Part shown: positions 22,232-32,644 of the stretch, one piece after another
Position numbering within the stretch: the stretch's first letter is position 1
How the letters are laid out: each line of letters starts with the position of its first letter
Assembly (NCBI RefSeq): GCF_026914185.1
Contig: NC_070570.1
Location: forward strand, 3,844,001 to 3,908,000
DNA: 64,000 bases
Direction: 5' to 3'
From: Puccinia triticina
Lineage: Eukaryota > Basidiomycota > Pucciniomycetes > Pucciniales > Pucciniaceae
The notes under the pieces: generated by a model
Databases searched by the model: none
What the model was told of the DNA's origin: nothing
Seen by the model: only the letters and a program-made list of their open reading frames with translations
Translations under genes and position numbers: made by a program

Positions 22232-23437
22232 ATGGACCATAACATTGATCCAGCGGTCCTCATGGACATTCCACCACCTGCTCCACCATCCGCCCTACCA
22301 GTCAAACGCTCTGCCACTATTGCGCCTTCTCCAGAACCCAGCTTGTGCTCCACAAAGCCGCCACCAAAAACGAAATCCGCACCCAAGAAAGCTAGAAAAA
22401 AAGCGAAGAGCAATGAGGACGATGACAATAACAATATTGAATCTAAATCACCACCCCACATCTGGACAAACGACCAGCGTTCTGCCCTGCTTGAGCTTAT
22501 AGCAACTGAATTTGCTGCTGGTAAGCAAACCGATAACGGTGGTTTGAAGAAGGAAGCTTGGCCGGGTGTTGTGAAGAAACTCAATGAGAAGCTTGGAACC
22601 AATCTTACCGGTAATCAATGCAGGAACCAAAAAAATACTCTCCGAAGACTTTTCATTGACTTGAAGTTTCTTCGTGGTCAGAGCGGGTTCGGGTGGGATG
22701 AAGAGTGTAAAACGGTGACCGCTGATGAAAAGGTTTGGGAAGAGCTGATTGAAAGTCATCCTTGAAGAGAATTCGCCAAACTGAAGGATAAGCCGTTCCC
22801 TCTGTATGATCTTGCTCTGAGCGTCTTCGATGGAACGGCTGCCACTGGCGGAACAGCGGGCGCTCATCTCCCTCCGTAATTGACAACCGATGCGATCAAA
22901 CTCACGCCGGCGACCAAAAGAAAAATTGTGAAGGAAGACGATCACGACAACAATGACACTGATGTCGAAGTGAACCCCTTGTCTTCTATCAAAACCACGA
23001 CCTCAACTGCTAAACCCAAACGCCTCCGCGAATCAAAAAACATGCTCATCAAGTCAGAAATGGAAAGCATTAATGGTGCAATCCAGGCAGTCTCAGAAAA
23101 CTCCAAAGGTCTAATGGGAGCATTCACAATGATCGCCTCAGCGATATCAAACAACTCCAAACCTGAAGATCAATCAGTCAGTACCCCAAGCCTCCCAGTC
23201 CTTGGTTCTAGCACCCCATCCTTGGGACCAATCCAATCGGTCAAAGACACGGCCCTAGACCTTTGCGCCAAAAAATTCTTGGGGATTGTTCCCATTGAGT
23301 CCTACTTTGAATATGTATCGGTACTTGAAGACAAAGACAAGGCCTCAACATTTATAACACTCAATCGTACTTCAAGATATGAAGTCTGCCACGCATGGCT
23401 CGAGAAGCAGGTATCAAAGGCGAATAAGCAGGCATGA
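22232..23437 (+). pseudogene. Harbinger Myb/SANT-like DNA-binding protein, two in-frame stops
   Basis: A single reading frame of 402 codons runs from the ATG at 22232 to the TGA at 23437, interrupted only by TGA at 22763-22765 and TAA at 22877-22879. The N-terminus is Pro-rich then Lys-rich (KKARKKAK, a likely nuclear signal). Residues about 75-175 match the Myb/SANT-like domain found beside Harbinger transposases (WTNDQRSALLELI, NQCRNQKNTLRR, GFGWDEE). The C-terminal part holds an alpha-helical, Ser-rich segment. In the family this protein helps the transposase reach the ends of the element. Without readthrough only the DNA-binding half (177 aa) would be made. Confidence 0.8.
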
Positions 23438-25283
23438 TGCAACCCCAGTGAGTCCAAAAGCCTGATAGTAATTACCATCTTGATGCTTGTTGTGACTGAC
23501 TATTTTATAATCTGTGTTTCCTCAACTCAGACCCGATGTTCTTCTCAGATCTGTGTTGCTCGCGTCTCAGTGGCCTCTGTTTCAGCTTCTTGCTTGCCTC
23601 TGCTTTGGCAATTTCTTTCTCTGCAATTTCATTTATCTCTAAGACTCTAACTTTATCTCTCTGATCTACAAAGTCGCTCATAGAATGAAAAGTCATGATA
23701 TAAACACAAAAGTTTGCCTTGTATAGGCTACATATTGATCCCAGAGCTTGTTATCAATAATGTTGGTACAAGAATGAAAAGATGCATGATATAAACAACA
23801 ACTAGGGTTTATGGGCGGCTCCGCCGCCCTGTGAATGATCTTATAATTTGTTTGACCACTAATACAACAACTGTATATGGAGTTTTTTATGTATAATGAT
23901 TGATGGCGAGGAGCTGAATACAATTGCAATTGTATTCTGCTAAAAGATGTACGGGCTAACTTGACACAACAACTTCTTCAGAGGGCCTGGTGCAGCCTGG
24001 CTGACGCGGAGCACCCCTTGCAAAGCGAGCCTCTTCGGAGGCTCGCTTCGCCTCCTTCGGAGGGTCCTTGCGTGTTTCACCGCTAAGTTGTTATCTTTTT
24101 TTTTTTGAAATAATGGAAATCAAATAAAATGGTGGCAAGATTAGTTGGTGTTGTCAGATGAGGAAAAGAGAGCATGTTTCTTTGTTTGTAATTGAATGTC
24201 AGAAAAAGAGATCAAGAAGTACATCTGACCTTTGAGTATTCCGGCTGAACGGGGAGAATCAATTTGATGGACAATTTCTGTTCATGCAATTTGTCAACAA
24301 GCAGTTCTTTTTGATTGTGATTTTTAGATGTTGCAAAGGATTGATCAAAGTTTGGTTGTTCTGAAGTAGAATGTCAACAATAATAACCAACTCAGTCGGC
24401 AGTGCTTGTCTCTAAACCTTGTCTCAGAGGATTTTGATAAGGAAGTTTGATGCCTATCATCGGAGAAGAATGCAAGCAGTGTGTCAGTTGTGCAGTGCAA
24501 GATATTTTTGGGGGGAGAGCCGCGTCATGGAGGCACTAATGTGCTTGGCAGGCCTCAAAAGGAGAATGTTGATGTGGGGCGCAGGGAAAAGGATAAGGCG
24601 AGGAAGTGCTATTGTAGGCGTGATGAAGTGAGATAGGATTGATGAGTAGCACTCGGAGAAAGATCCTATTCCGGAAACACCATAAAAGATTTGGGGGCGG
24701 GTGTCGGTCCGCTTAATGTTAAACCGCTAATAGGAGGAAACTCATCTTCCCGGGTTTCGCAACCGTCCTCAAAATGGCGATACACGGATGAACTTGGTAT
24801 CCCGGGACACGCTCTCAGTATCCCGGAATTGACGATATAGGAGGAAATTAGTCATTTGCAGCAGGCAACGATACGGCCGAGAGCGGCATATGAGTACACA
24901 AGGTGCCGAAGTCGGCATAACAATGAATGAAGCAAGGACCAATAGCGGCGGATATAGGTATAGATAAGGCCGAGAGTCTTACCTTAAGCGGAATGCAACG
25001 AGCGACTTCCTGATCCGGAAGGCTTCACAACCGGAAATAGGAGAGAAAGATAAAAAAAGCGTTGATGAGATGAGGATTTGGGCCACAGTATAAAAGAACA
25101 CGGCTTGTACACAATTCAAGTTCATCGCTTGGCTCCTGCTCGGCGCCAATTGCTTAAGGAGCCAAGCAATCCAGGACAATTGGGACCTGTAGTTAATTGC
25201 AAAGTCGGGGGGGGGGCGGGATGCTGCCAATTTTTTTTTTGGTGGGCGCGTCGGTCCGCTTAATGTTAAACCGTTAATAGAAA
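23438..25283. other. Harbinger interior between the two genes, with relic insertions
   Basis: No intact gene. A second, short relic of the transposase C-terminus is visible on the minus strand near 23745-23700 (WDQYVAYTRQ, compare WDQYVTYTR at the end of the main copy). Around 23998-24070 an inverted GCGAGCC...GGCTCGC hairpin region is embedded. A direct repeat (GTCGGTCCGCTTAATGTTAA) at about 24700 and 25250 brackets some 550 bp of unassigned sequence with frequent CCGAGAG/CGGCATA words, probably another small insertion. Confidence 0.5.
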
Positions 25284-26572
25284 CTAATTTTTCCTTGTAT
25301 AGGTTACGTATTGATCCCAGAGCTTCTTTGCCAGTTGATCACACCGTTGCTTCATGATTGCATCCTCCTCAGCGACATTAAAAGGTTCCGAGTCCATTTG
25401 GGTACGGGCAAATACTCGGGCATCTTCATCGGGATCGTCAAATAGGTTTTCAATTCCCTCATGACTTTGGATGAAATTCGAAAGCATGCAGAGAGCATAG
25501 ATCAAAAGGACTTGTTTGTTCAGGTCAATCTTGGGTGCCGATTGGAGGATGGAAAATTTCCTCTTGATACATCCAAAGATGCGCTCAACAGTGTTACGGA
25601 GGGTAGCGTGCCTTAAGTTATAGAGCTCCCTTTTGTTTGACGGCTTCATTCCAGCTTGGGCCTGTTCTTTGAGATGGTATCGGACACCCCGATATGGTGT
25701 CATTAATCCTTGTCGAAGGCCGTATCCGGCATCGGCGAGGAAGTAATTCTTTTGAGGGATCTGGAGACCTTTGGATGTTGCATCGTTGAAGACTCGGGTA
25801 TCATGAGCGCTGCCTTCCCACCCAGCCAGGACATAAACAAATTTGAAGTTGAAATTAACGGCCGCAAGCACGTTCTGGGCCAAAAAGTGTTTCCGGTTTC
25901 GCCATGGACTCTGGATCTCAGCGGGTACAGTTGCTGGTACAAAGACCCCATCGAGAGCGCCTAGAGCATTCTTGAAAGCTTTATACTTTGGGTTTTGCAA
26001 AATCAAATTGGGTTGTTGACACGACTCCATGTCAAATTTTACGTAGTTTGGATATATAGCAACCAGCGAGTCAAGAACAAGGCTAAAGTACCTGATCAAA
26101 TTGTACACACAGTAGTATTAATGACTTTCTGCCAGCCGCTTGAAGATATTGGGAAATAAACAACTCACCGATTAATTGTAAACAAACCACGGCGGAACTT
26201 GACCGCTGTCTGGCGCATGTTATTGTTGTGACAAACAATATCCAAGAAAATTAACACCTTTTCCTCCACAGAGACCGATAGACCGTTCTTAAGGAGGCCG
26301 TTAATCGTCAATTCTTCAACTAGAGTGTCAAAAGTTGTGCGTTCCATCCGAGTGATTTCGCGGAAGAGCTCGGGCCTGACTTCATCCATCAGGAATCTAG
26401 TGTATCTTGCTTGCCCTCCATCTCCATAATATGCCTCGTATGTATTCTATAGACTACCAAGGTACTAATTGCAAGCTACTCCAGCGGCAGCAAGCGTAAT
26501 TAAGACGCGATCCATCTCAATAATTGCTGCTCCGGCAGCAGCCAGGGCGGCTACAAACTTGTTATCAACCAT
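25284..26572 (-). pseudogene. Harbinger DDE transposase (DDE_Tnp_4 type)
   Basis: Two minus-strand exons, 26572-26169 and 26091-25284, are joined by a 77-bp GTGAGT...CAG intron in phase. Exon 1 holds an Ala-rich N-terminus and a helix-turn-helix region (EEKVLIFLDIVCHNNNMRQTAVKF). Exon 2 holds the catalytic triad: first Asp in GALDGVFVP, second in FLADAGYGLR, Glu in NTVERIFGCIKRKF. Two TAG codons break the first part of exon 1 (near 26463 and 26445). A shorter start at 26389 would still make most of the protein. In the family this enzyme cuts the element ends and pastes at TWA sites. I score it as a probable pseudogene, because the N-terminal part is lost or needs readthrough. Confidence 0.82.
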
Positions 26573-26855
26573 TCTTGATGAGGCTGGATGGGTGGGGTGA
26601 TGTGTGTTGTGTCTTGATGGTTGAGGTGGTGCGTTGATGTGTTGATGTTGGTGTTTTCAAGGGTGGATAGGTTTGTCTTGATCATTGAATGGTGGAGATG
26701 GTAGGATACCGGTGATCACAGGACCAAGGAACAGGAAGGCTATGGTACACGTTTCTCAACAGGCTGTTTTCCGGTTCCAAACAACACAATATCAAAAAAA
26801 AAAAACTTGTTTTCCGCGTGAGCAAAAAACAAATTTCGTATGGTACAGGCCCTAA

Positions 26856-27766
26856 TTGTTTGAAGGAAGTATCCTTGGATACTTACACTCTGATTTGTGC
26901 CGCAGCATCATCATCTTCCAAGACAGAGCCTTCTTGCTCTCTGACCACATTTTTCTTCTTCTTCTCCGTCCCGAATGGCCGAAGCATCACCTTGACAATC
27001 AGATTAAGGATGTGCGCAAAGCAGCGTATCCATTGGGTCTTGCCTTTGAAGTGTGGCCACTTGAGCCTTTTGAGTTCACTCATCATTGCTTCATTGTTTG
27101 AAGCATTGTTGGTTACTAGTCCGTGTATCTAAACAGGATGACTTAGCTAAGCTTTGGAAGGGAAAACACTACAGAAATTGTCAAAAATATGCTTACTTTA
27201 TCCTGTATTCCAAACTTCTCCACTACCATACAAACACTGTTGGCCATGTACTCGCCGGTGTGACTTTGAGAAAGCCGAATGAAGTCTAGGGGCATGGCCT
27301 CTAGTTCAGAATTGCCCGAGTCTTCTTCTTTTAATCAATAGATCACCACCCCCAAAATGTTAAAGCCATTCGGCGACTGCCACACATCTGCTCCTAAGTA
27401 TAATGCACCTCAGTGCGCCTAAAAATGAAGAATGAGACCAAATCAATAAGATATTCATTGAGCCTATTGGGGCCGCTTTAATAAAGAAGAGGACCCACCT
27501 GCAACTCATCTCAATACTTCTCTTGGATTACGGAGTAAAGTTTGTGGATGTCTTTTGAGACTGCTTTTTGGGTGGGTAAATTCTTGACTACTGTTGTATG
27601 GAGGATAGCTTTATGACTTTCCTCAACCAGTGCCGAGAAGAGTTGTTGAAGTGTCAATCTAGCACTGCTTAACACATTGTTGCTTACACATCCAATCACC
27701 ATTGGGGCAACATCACACATCATCATAAGCATACAGCTACTGTATTCAACTGCAACATAGCAATGT

Positions 27767-27803
<37 letters not shown>

Positions 27804-28632
27804 TTGAGTATGTGAGTTTGACTCTCACAGTACACAAGGTTGTGGGTTCAACACCCACTTCACTTGGACCTTTCTTTTCACTTGTTCAATAAGGGTCAAG
27901 CTGCTTCAGCACAGAGTTGCGGAACCTGTGAGAAAAGAATTTAGTCATGTACTTGCCAATCTAAACTCTATTTGCAATATAGCTTACTTCTTTTGGATTG
28001 ATTTGGCCAGTACCTGTAATTCCTAGAGCAGCCAAAGATTGAGTGGTTTGGCCTTCATTTTGCTTTTGGAGACATATCGATGCATGTTTAGTGAGGTTGC
28101 TACAGGAGGTGTCTGAGGTTGGGCAATTGATCTTGGTTGCACACCTGATGTCTGGTGTCAGCCAAACTTAACTATTGTTTTTATTGAAGTGACTATCTTA
28201 CATCTTGCATTGATAGGCTATCATGCGCCTGCCAGACTTATCTCGTTGATCCGAAAGCTTGGGTTGTTGGTAACTGTGAAAGCTTACGCTGAGACCATTC
28301 AAGGCCACTCTCCTAGCTTGATCTGATTGAAAAAAGAGGAAGATAGTCAGAAAAATATTCAGAACAGGCTTGAATGAAAAATAAATCAATCCAATCACCT
28401 AACTCCTCCTCATCAGTCAAGGGGCGAGCAATTCCTTCTGTTGAAGCTCAAGCATTTCCTGATTTTGAGCTATGGTTTTCTTCCTCTCGGTCAGTTTGGC
28501 CACTGCTTTTGATAGGTCCGGTCTCCGGTTCAAGGCTAGGTTGAGAGGAAGCCATTGAAGGTGCATGCAAGGAGTTGAGTTGGGTTCAGTTACATTTTGG
28601 TGGCATCCTGGGTATCGCCAGATGATATCCAA
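26856..28632 (-). pseudogene. hAT transposase, N-terminal part with zinc finger
   Basis: From the 5' end on the minus strand: a Lys/Glu/Gln-rich helix (28500-28430, KLTERKKTIAQNQEMLELQQ) with a one-base shift near 28430; an exon at about 28322-28205 ending in a CKM zinc-finger start; an intron; an exon at about 28149-27990 giving the rest of a BED-like finger (Cys, Cys, then LTKHASIC); and an intron at about 27989-27925. Then a TGA and a SINE-like insert follow (27660-27886). The core continues at about 27650-27510 (LFSALVEESHKAILH, AVSKDIHKLYSVIQEKY) and 27290-26883 (DFIRLSQSHTGEYMA, LKWPHFKGKTQWIRCFAHILNLIV), ending at the Harbinger insertion. Confidence 0.75.
27660..27886 (+). mobile_element. 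Probable tRNA-derived SINE inserted in the hAT gene
   Basis: About 225 bp interrupt the hAT exon between CAEAA and LFSALVEE. The plus strand carries an RNA polymerase III A-box-like word (TTAGCTCAATGGTTAGAGC from 27771) and a B box (GGTTCAACACC, 27845-27855) next to a paired T-stem (GTGGG/CCCAC). The A-B spacing (about 70 bp) is longer than in most tRNAs, and the acceptor stem does not pair well, so this is not an intact tRNA gene. Short TTGAC-like words border it. Boundaries are approximate. Confidence 0.5.
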
Positions 28633-28863
28633 TCATCTGTATGTGCATACACCCAATGTCTGAACTCCTTGGAAAAGCGGGTTATTGATTGGGGGTCCTG
28701 GAGTACACCGGGGACCTCTGGCCGGGCAAGTGCGCCGACGGTAGGGAATGCCCCAGTGGACACCGGTCCTGTTGGGACCCGGGTACCGCACCCGTTTTTT
28801 TGCCCAAACCCAACACCCGGCACCGCATCCAGAACCGCCTGGCGGGTGCGGCGGGTACCCATG

Positions 28864-28957
28864 AGTATGTTCTTCTCAGAACCTCAAACAATCCGTATGG
28901 CGGGTACCCGTGGGTACCCGCCATACGGATTGTTTGAGGTTCTGAGAAGACCATACT
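28864..28957. repeat. 94-bp near-perfect inverted repeat (hairpin)
   Basis: Arms 28864-28909 and 28912-28957 are reverse complements with a single mismatch seen and a 2-bp centre. The inner part is GGCGGGTACCC/GGGTACCCGCC, the hAT subterminal word. It could extrude as a cruciform or be transcribed as a hairpin. It probably arose by inverted duplication within the hAT subterminal region. Confidence 0.85.
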
Positions 28958-29829
28958 CGGCCACTCCATGAGAAGATATTCTGTGATCTGCTTGAATCTT
29001 TTGTTTGATTTAACCAGTTTGCTCTTACTCAACATGCGCCCACCATGCCCCAATCATTCACTTATTTTGTAGAGAAAAAGGAGACAAATAACCCCAAGTC
29101 ATCTTTCTAAATCATACCGCTGTCAACGCGTACTCAAAAACGCTGCATGGAACCAAATCGGCGAGGTTTAGATTCTCAGTTATGTTGCCAAAACTTCGCA
29201 GCTTCAGTGGATGAGCAAACGGACGTGTTGTAGACTCTTTTCGGGCGAACACTAGGCTTGGTAAGAGACAGCTTTGAGGAGACGCAAGAGTGCAAAGGAA
29301 CGTGCAGGTTTAAAATCAGCTTCTACAGAAGGTAAGGGTGGGGGAAGAGAAGGCAGCGGGGGGAGTACTCAACAAGTCCCACAGGTGCCCTAGGACGGTC
29401 TTGCGGGCGACTTTGTGTGTTCTGGCGAGGCCAGGGGTCTTGAATTCCAGGCTGGAGAGCCCGGCGGCTTTCAGCGAGGGGTGAGGCAGGGGCGAGGGGG
29501 CGTTGGTGCGGGCAAGGGGGCCAGAAATTGGCGAGGGTGTGGCTGATTGGCTAGCGGCTGTTGACGGGGACGGCGAGGGTGACGGAGGCGTAGTTGCCAA
29601 GGATGAGGCTCAGCGGGGCGGGGAAGACAAGTGAGCGAGTCCTCTGCAGGCAGGGGCCCTGGTCAGAGCTGGGAATCCACCGACAACGCCGCCAGGGGAC
29701 ACCCAGCTCCACAACGCCCTAGCCGGAAGGCAACACCGCCTTGACCGACCAGGGTGAGGTACCAGGTACCAACGTGGAGATCAGGAAGGAGTTGGTTGGC
29801 TTGGGAGGGCAAGGTCCCAACTTCCCCAT
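28958..29829. other. GC-rich flank with a weak open frame
   Basis: A minus-strand frame of 94 codons (29316-29600, ATG start, Pro/Ser/Ala-rich) lies in GC-rich sequence. I recognise no domain and it may be an exon of a broken gene or chance in GC-rich DNA. GGTACCAGGTACC at about 29757 again resembles hAT subterminal sequence. Otherwise I see nothing supportable. Confidence 0.3.
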
Positions 29830-30643
29830 TGTGGAACTCTGACCGGTGCTGGGCCGTCGGCAGTTACTTGAAGGGAAAGTGCGCTGTGCGCTGCCTTCAC
29901 GGTGGTCCGGGGAAAGTGAGAGATCTGGGATTCGAGTTGATAGCGTTTAGTGTGGGGGAGGGATTTTTGGTTTGAGAAGACGGGAGGTAGATTCCCGTTG
30001 GCGGTGGTTTGTTGTTAAGGATCTGAGGAGAGAAGCCGGCGAGCTGAGCCGTGAAAAGTGATCTGAAGGGAGGGAATCTGGAAAAGGGATTGGCGCGGCG
30101 CTGAGAAGGTGAACTCAGAAGCTCCGCAAGTATATCGGCAAAACTATGGGATCAATAAACTTTAGATTTGGGATTCTGGAGGTTGATGGATGATCTGTGT
30201 ATAAAATTTTTTATGGTTCAGACGAAGTCCATGCCGCCCCATTGTCTGAGTTCAAACTGAACTCAGACTCCGGGGTTGTGACATGCTGTGGACAAGTCAT
30301 CATACACCTGTGCGCACACACGCGCAACAACAAAAAGGAGGGAGGAAGAGAGAGAAACAAACCAACCAAACAAAACATAAACAAAACCAACCCTCCGCAT
30401 AACAATGCCCCTCTGACGCGCACATATAGAAATAAAAAGATGTAAAGTGGGTCAGAAGGAAAACAAATGGAGAAACAAAAAAAAGACACAAAACAGACAA
30501 AAACAACAAGAAGGAAGACATGTGATTTTTCTTGATCCTGATACGCCTTGATGAAATCTTGAGGTCTTGCTGGTGAGATTGCTGATCTTGCTGACTTGAT
30601 GATTTTGATTCTCTTGTGGGCCTCTACCAGTATGACCACCACA
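29830..30643 (-). repeat. 3' LTR of element X
   Basis: The 814-bp LTR pairs with 49980-50808. A purine-rich tract (AAATGGTGGGTGGA on the minus strand) lies immediately inside it at 30644-30657, as expected for the polypurine tract of a minus-strand element. Short open frames inside recur in the other LTR and show no domain. Confidence 0.85.
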
Positions 30644-30668
30644 TCCACCCACCATTTGCAGTCTGTCC

Positions 30669-31412
30669 CTAGACTGCGCCACGCATTCCTAGATCAAGAG
30701 AAGAAAAAAGGGGAAGAACCCGGGGGCCGCTCACAAATGTGGCAAATCGTAGAGTTTTTGACAAAGCGGTAGAAACTACCCAAGAGGTGCATACTTTGGG
30801 AGGACTTACTTTGATACTCCTATGCCTCCACGGAAAACCCAAACAACGCGGAACTAGTTTACCCTCATTGCGGAGGCGGACTTGAGGAGAGCAGAGACAT
30901 TCTGCAGGATCAAAATTGGGAAAGGAATCAAAAGACGGATCAAGATCGCCTAGTTTATTCTCATTGCGGAGACATGGATGAACAGATAGTTTATTCTCAT
31001 TGCGGAGACAGATCTGAGTTTGAAAGGAAGGTTGTTGCTGGGTGGAATCGGATGAGGATCGGGAAGCTAGTTTAACCTCATTGCGGAGACAGATCAATGT
31101 TGGTGAAGATAGTTTAACCTCATCTTGGAGGCGGATCGGAGGCGGGGAGGCAGATTGGATTGGAAAGGGGAAAGGTGATAGTTTAACCTCTTCTCAGAGG
31201 CCGTTGGAACCAGGAATTGGGAAAGATAGTTTAACCTCATCTTGGAGGCGGATTGGTGTTGGGGAAGATAGTTTAACCTTGTCTCGGAGGCTTGGGAGTT
31301 GAGCTAGATTACCCTCATTGCGGAGGACGTTGTGAGACGCAACTAGTTTATTCTCTTCACGGAGACGGGATTGAGAGGATGAAGAACCGCCTGGAACCAA
31401 AGCATAAAATTA
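30669..31412 (-). pseudogene. Element X 3'-terminal ORF: ten in-frame copies of an L-R-x-E-x-K-L peptide
   Basis: One minus-strand frame of about 247 codons lies just before the 3' LTR, broken only by TGA at 31194-31196. It contains ten copies of a seven-residue motif of the form L-R/Q-N/D/E-E-V/N/G-K-L (for example LRNENKL, LRDKVKL, LQDEVKL), spaced 12 to 32 residues apart. All nine intervals are multiples of three bases. The TGA falls exactly on the Arg codon of the fifth copy, consistent with a CGA-to-TGA change. Spacers are Ser/Pro-rich and dissimilar. No ATG opens the frame; a CAG acceptor near 31391 suggests that it is an exon. I do not recognise the protein. Confidence 0.5.
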
Positions 31413-31900
31413 GGATGGAGGGCGGCTCACAAGTGTGGCGGATCGTAGGGTTTTTGAAAGGGGGGTGGCATCCAGCCCAGAGGTGCATCTATGGAGAGAA
31501 CTTACTTCTATAGCTCAATGCCTCCGCCAAATATCCATTTCCTCCGCAAACGCCCTGGCCTCCACAGTCAAAGGTCTCATCCGCCAAAATTTTTCGCCTT
31601 TGGTGCAAAACTGAATCCTCTTGCTATGAAACAAGGAAGGTTGGAAAATTGATGGTACATGATATCTTGAGGAAAAAAAAGCAGTTTGGGAGTCGGAGAG
31701 CAGATTGGAAGAAATGTTTTTAGGCTTTGATTGGTTTTCTTGATGTTTTTGGGGAGTGTTGATTTTAATGACTGAATTTGAAGAAGAAAGATGAGGCCGA
31801 AATGAAAAGCGCGACTTTTGAGACTCTCGTGCTAAAGTTAAGCCTATGGTCAAACTGCGAGACTCTATATTAAGTTCTCCGTGTGTCAGGCCAACTGAAC

Positions 31901-32644
31901 CTATAAAAAATGACGTCCCTGCAAAGGGTCCTCTTGGGCCTTTCCCTTCCGGGTGAGAACCGCCTTACGTCTGTTGGCAGGGAAATCCCTCTCCCAACGA
32001 CCCGTCTCCGCTGAACACAAGGAAATCTTGATTCTCCGGCCATTAGCGTCCGGAAGGAGGATCCTTTTGCCTGTCTGTCCTGAGAAATCAAGTGTAATGT
32101 CAAAATCCATGAGGAACGGACGGCCCAGAATAATGGGCCCGTCCACCCGCGTAATCCAAAAATGACAGGTCCCAACAATAGACTTGCCGATGCGCATGGG
32201 AATGTCCTCGGCCACGCCAACTAACTCGCAGGCCTGGTTGCCTATGCCGTAAACAGCCGAGCTGAAGTTCACTCTAGGGCTCAGCCGGAGCTTATTGGCT
32301 TTCGTATCCGAGATAAGGTTGAGCTGTGATCCTGAGTTGACCAAAGGAGCTGCGTTTCCCTCCTCCTCGCCAAGCCAACAGGGGAGGAATCCCAACGGGC
32401 AGGAGTAAAGGCTGCTCTCTTCCGTTGATCCCGGAGATTCTTCCATCAACGTTCCCGACAACACCTTGAACTCTCCGGATCCAACCTCTACGCACCTCCT
32501 TGAGACCCACTTCTTCATCCCATCCGCGACTGCCGGTGCAATAGAGAAGAGCTCCGGGACCGTAAGAGTCAGAACTGTCAAATCTCCGATCTTCCTGAGC
32601 ACTCCTTTGACCGCTTTAGGATGATCCTTCTGTAAGAATGGCAT
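31901..32644 (-). pseudogene. Element X retroviral-type aspartic protease
   Basis: The 247-residue frame contains a retropepsin fold region: the active-site block reads PLVNSGSQLNLIS, followed by a flap-like region and the second conserved block GPIILGRPFL. In the family the first block carries catalytic Asp (D-S/T-G). Here the Asp codon is AAC (Asn), so the enzyme should be inactive. The N-terminal 90 residues (LTVPELFSIAPAVADGMKKW) resemble a linker common in rust retroelements (from general knowledge). It is probably joined to gag by an intron spanning about 33180-32645. A second minus-strand frame (31515-31853) downstream may be its continuation; it has no recognisable motif. Confidence 0.65.

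Larger units (their letters stand above)
22009..26852. mobile_element. PIF/Harbinger DNA transposon
   Basis: The 4844-bp element starts GGGCCTGTACCATAG and ends GTATGGTACAGGCCC, inverted ends of about 14 bp, with the 3-bp duplication TAA (22006-22008, 26853-26855) typical of the superfamily. It carries the two expected genes in convergent orientation: a Myb/SANT-like DNA-binding protein (plus strand) and a DDE transposase (minus strand). Both carry nonsense codons. It interrupts the hAT transposase frame. Confidence 0.88.
8226..28957 (-). mobile_element. hAT DNA transposon, split by four or more later insertions
   Basis: A single hAT transposase can be followed on the minus strand from about 28632 down to 8473 once the inserts are taken out. 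These are a SINE-like insert near 27.7 kb, the Harbinger element 22009-26852, the LTR with its Ty3 cargo 10517-20892 and the solo LTR 8962-10279. Left-end sequence shows two TAGAGATGGC starts (8226, 8288), fitting the hAT terminal consensus, followed by GGTACC-rich subterminal repeats. The other side (28680-28957) is equally GGGTACC-rich, but I could not find its outermost GCCATCTCTA end. Without inserts the element would be roughly 3.8 kb. Broken by frameshifts and stops, it cannot encode an active transposase. Confidence 0.75.

Noticed and set aside
27772..27860. Possible intact tRNA gene
   Set aside because: A- and B-box words are present, but the acceptor stem does not pair and the spacing is too long. 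Treated as a SINE.
29316..29600. Pro/Ser-rich ATG-started frame as a confident gene
   Set aside because: GC-rich sequence opens such frames by chance; no second exon or domain found. Left as weak.
30197..30682. Several 70-145-codon frames, repeated at 50347-50686
   Set aside because: They are within the LTRs of element X; the apparent hydrophobic protein on the minus strand comes from an A/C-rich tract.
30855..31370. CRISPR-like look: about 20-nt motif repeated ten times with unequal spacers
   Set aside because: The genome is eukaryotic, repeats are degenerate, no cas genes are present, and all copies fall in one reading frame, so a coding peptide repeat explains it better.
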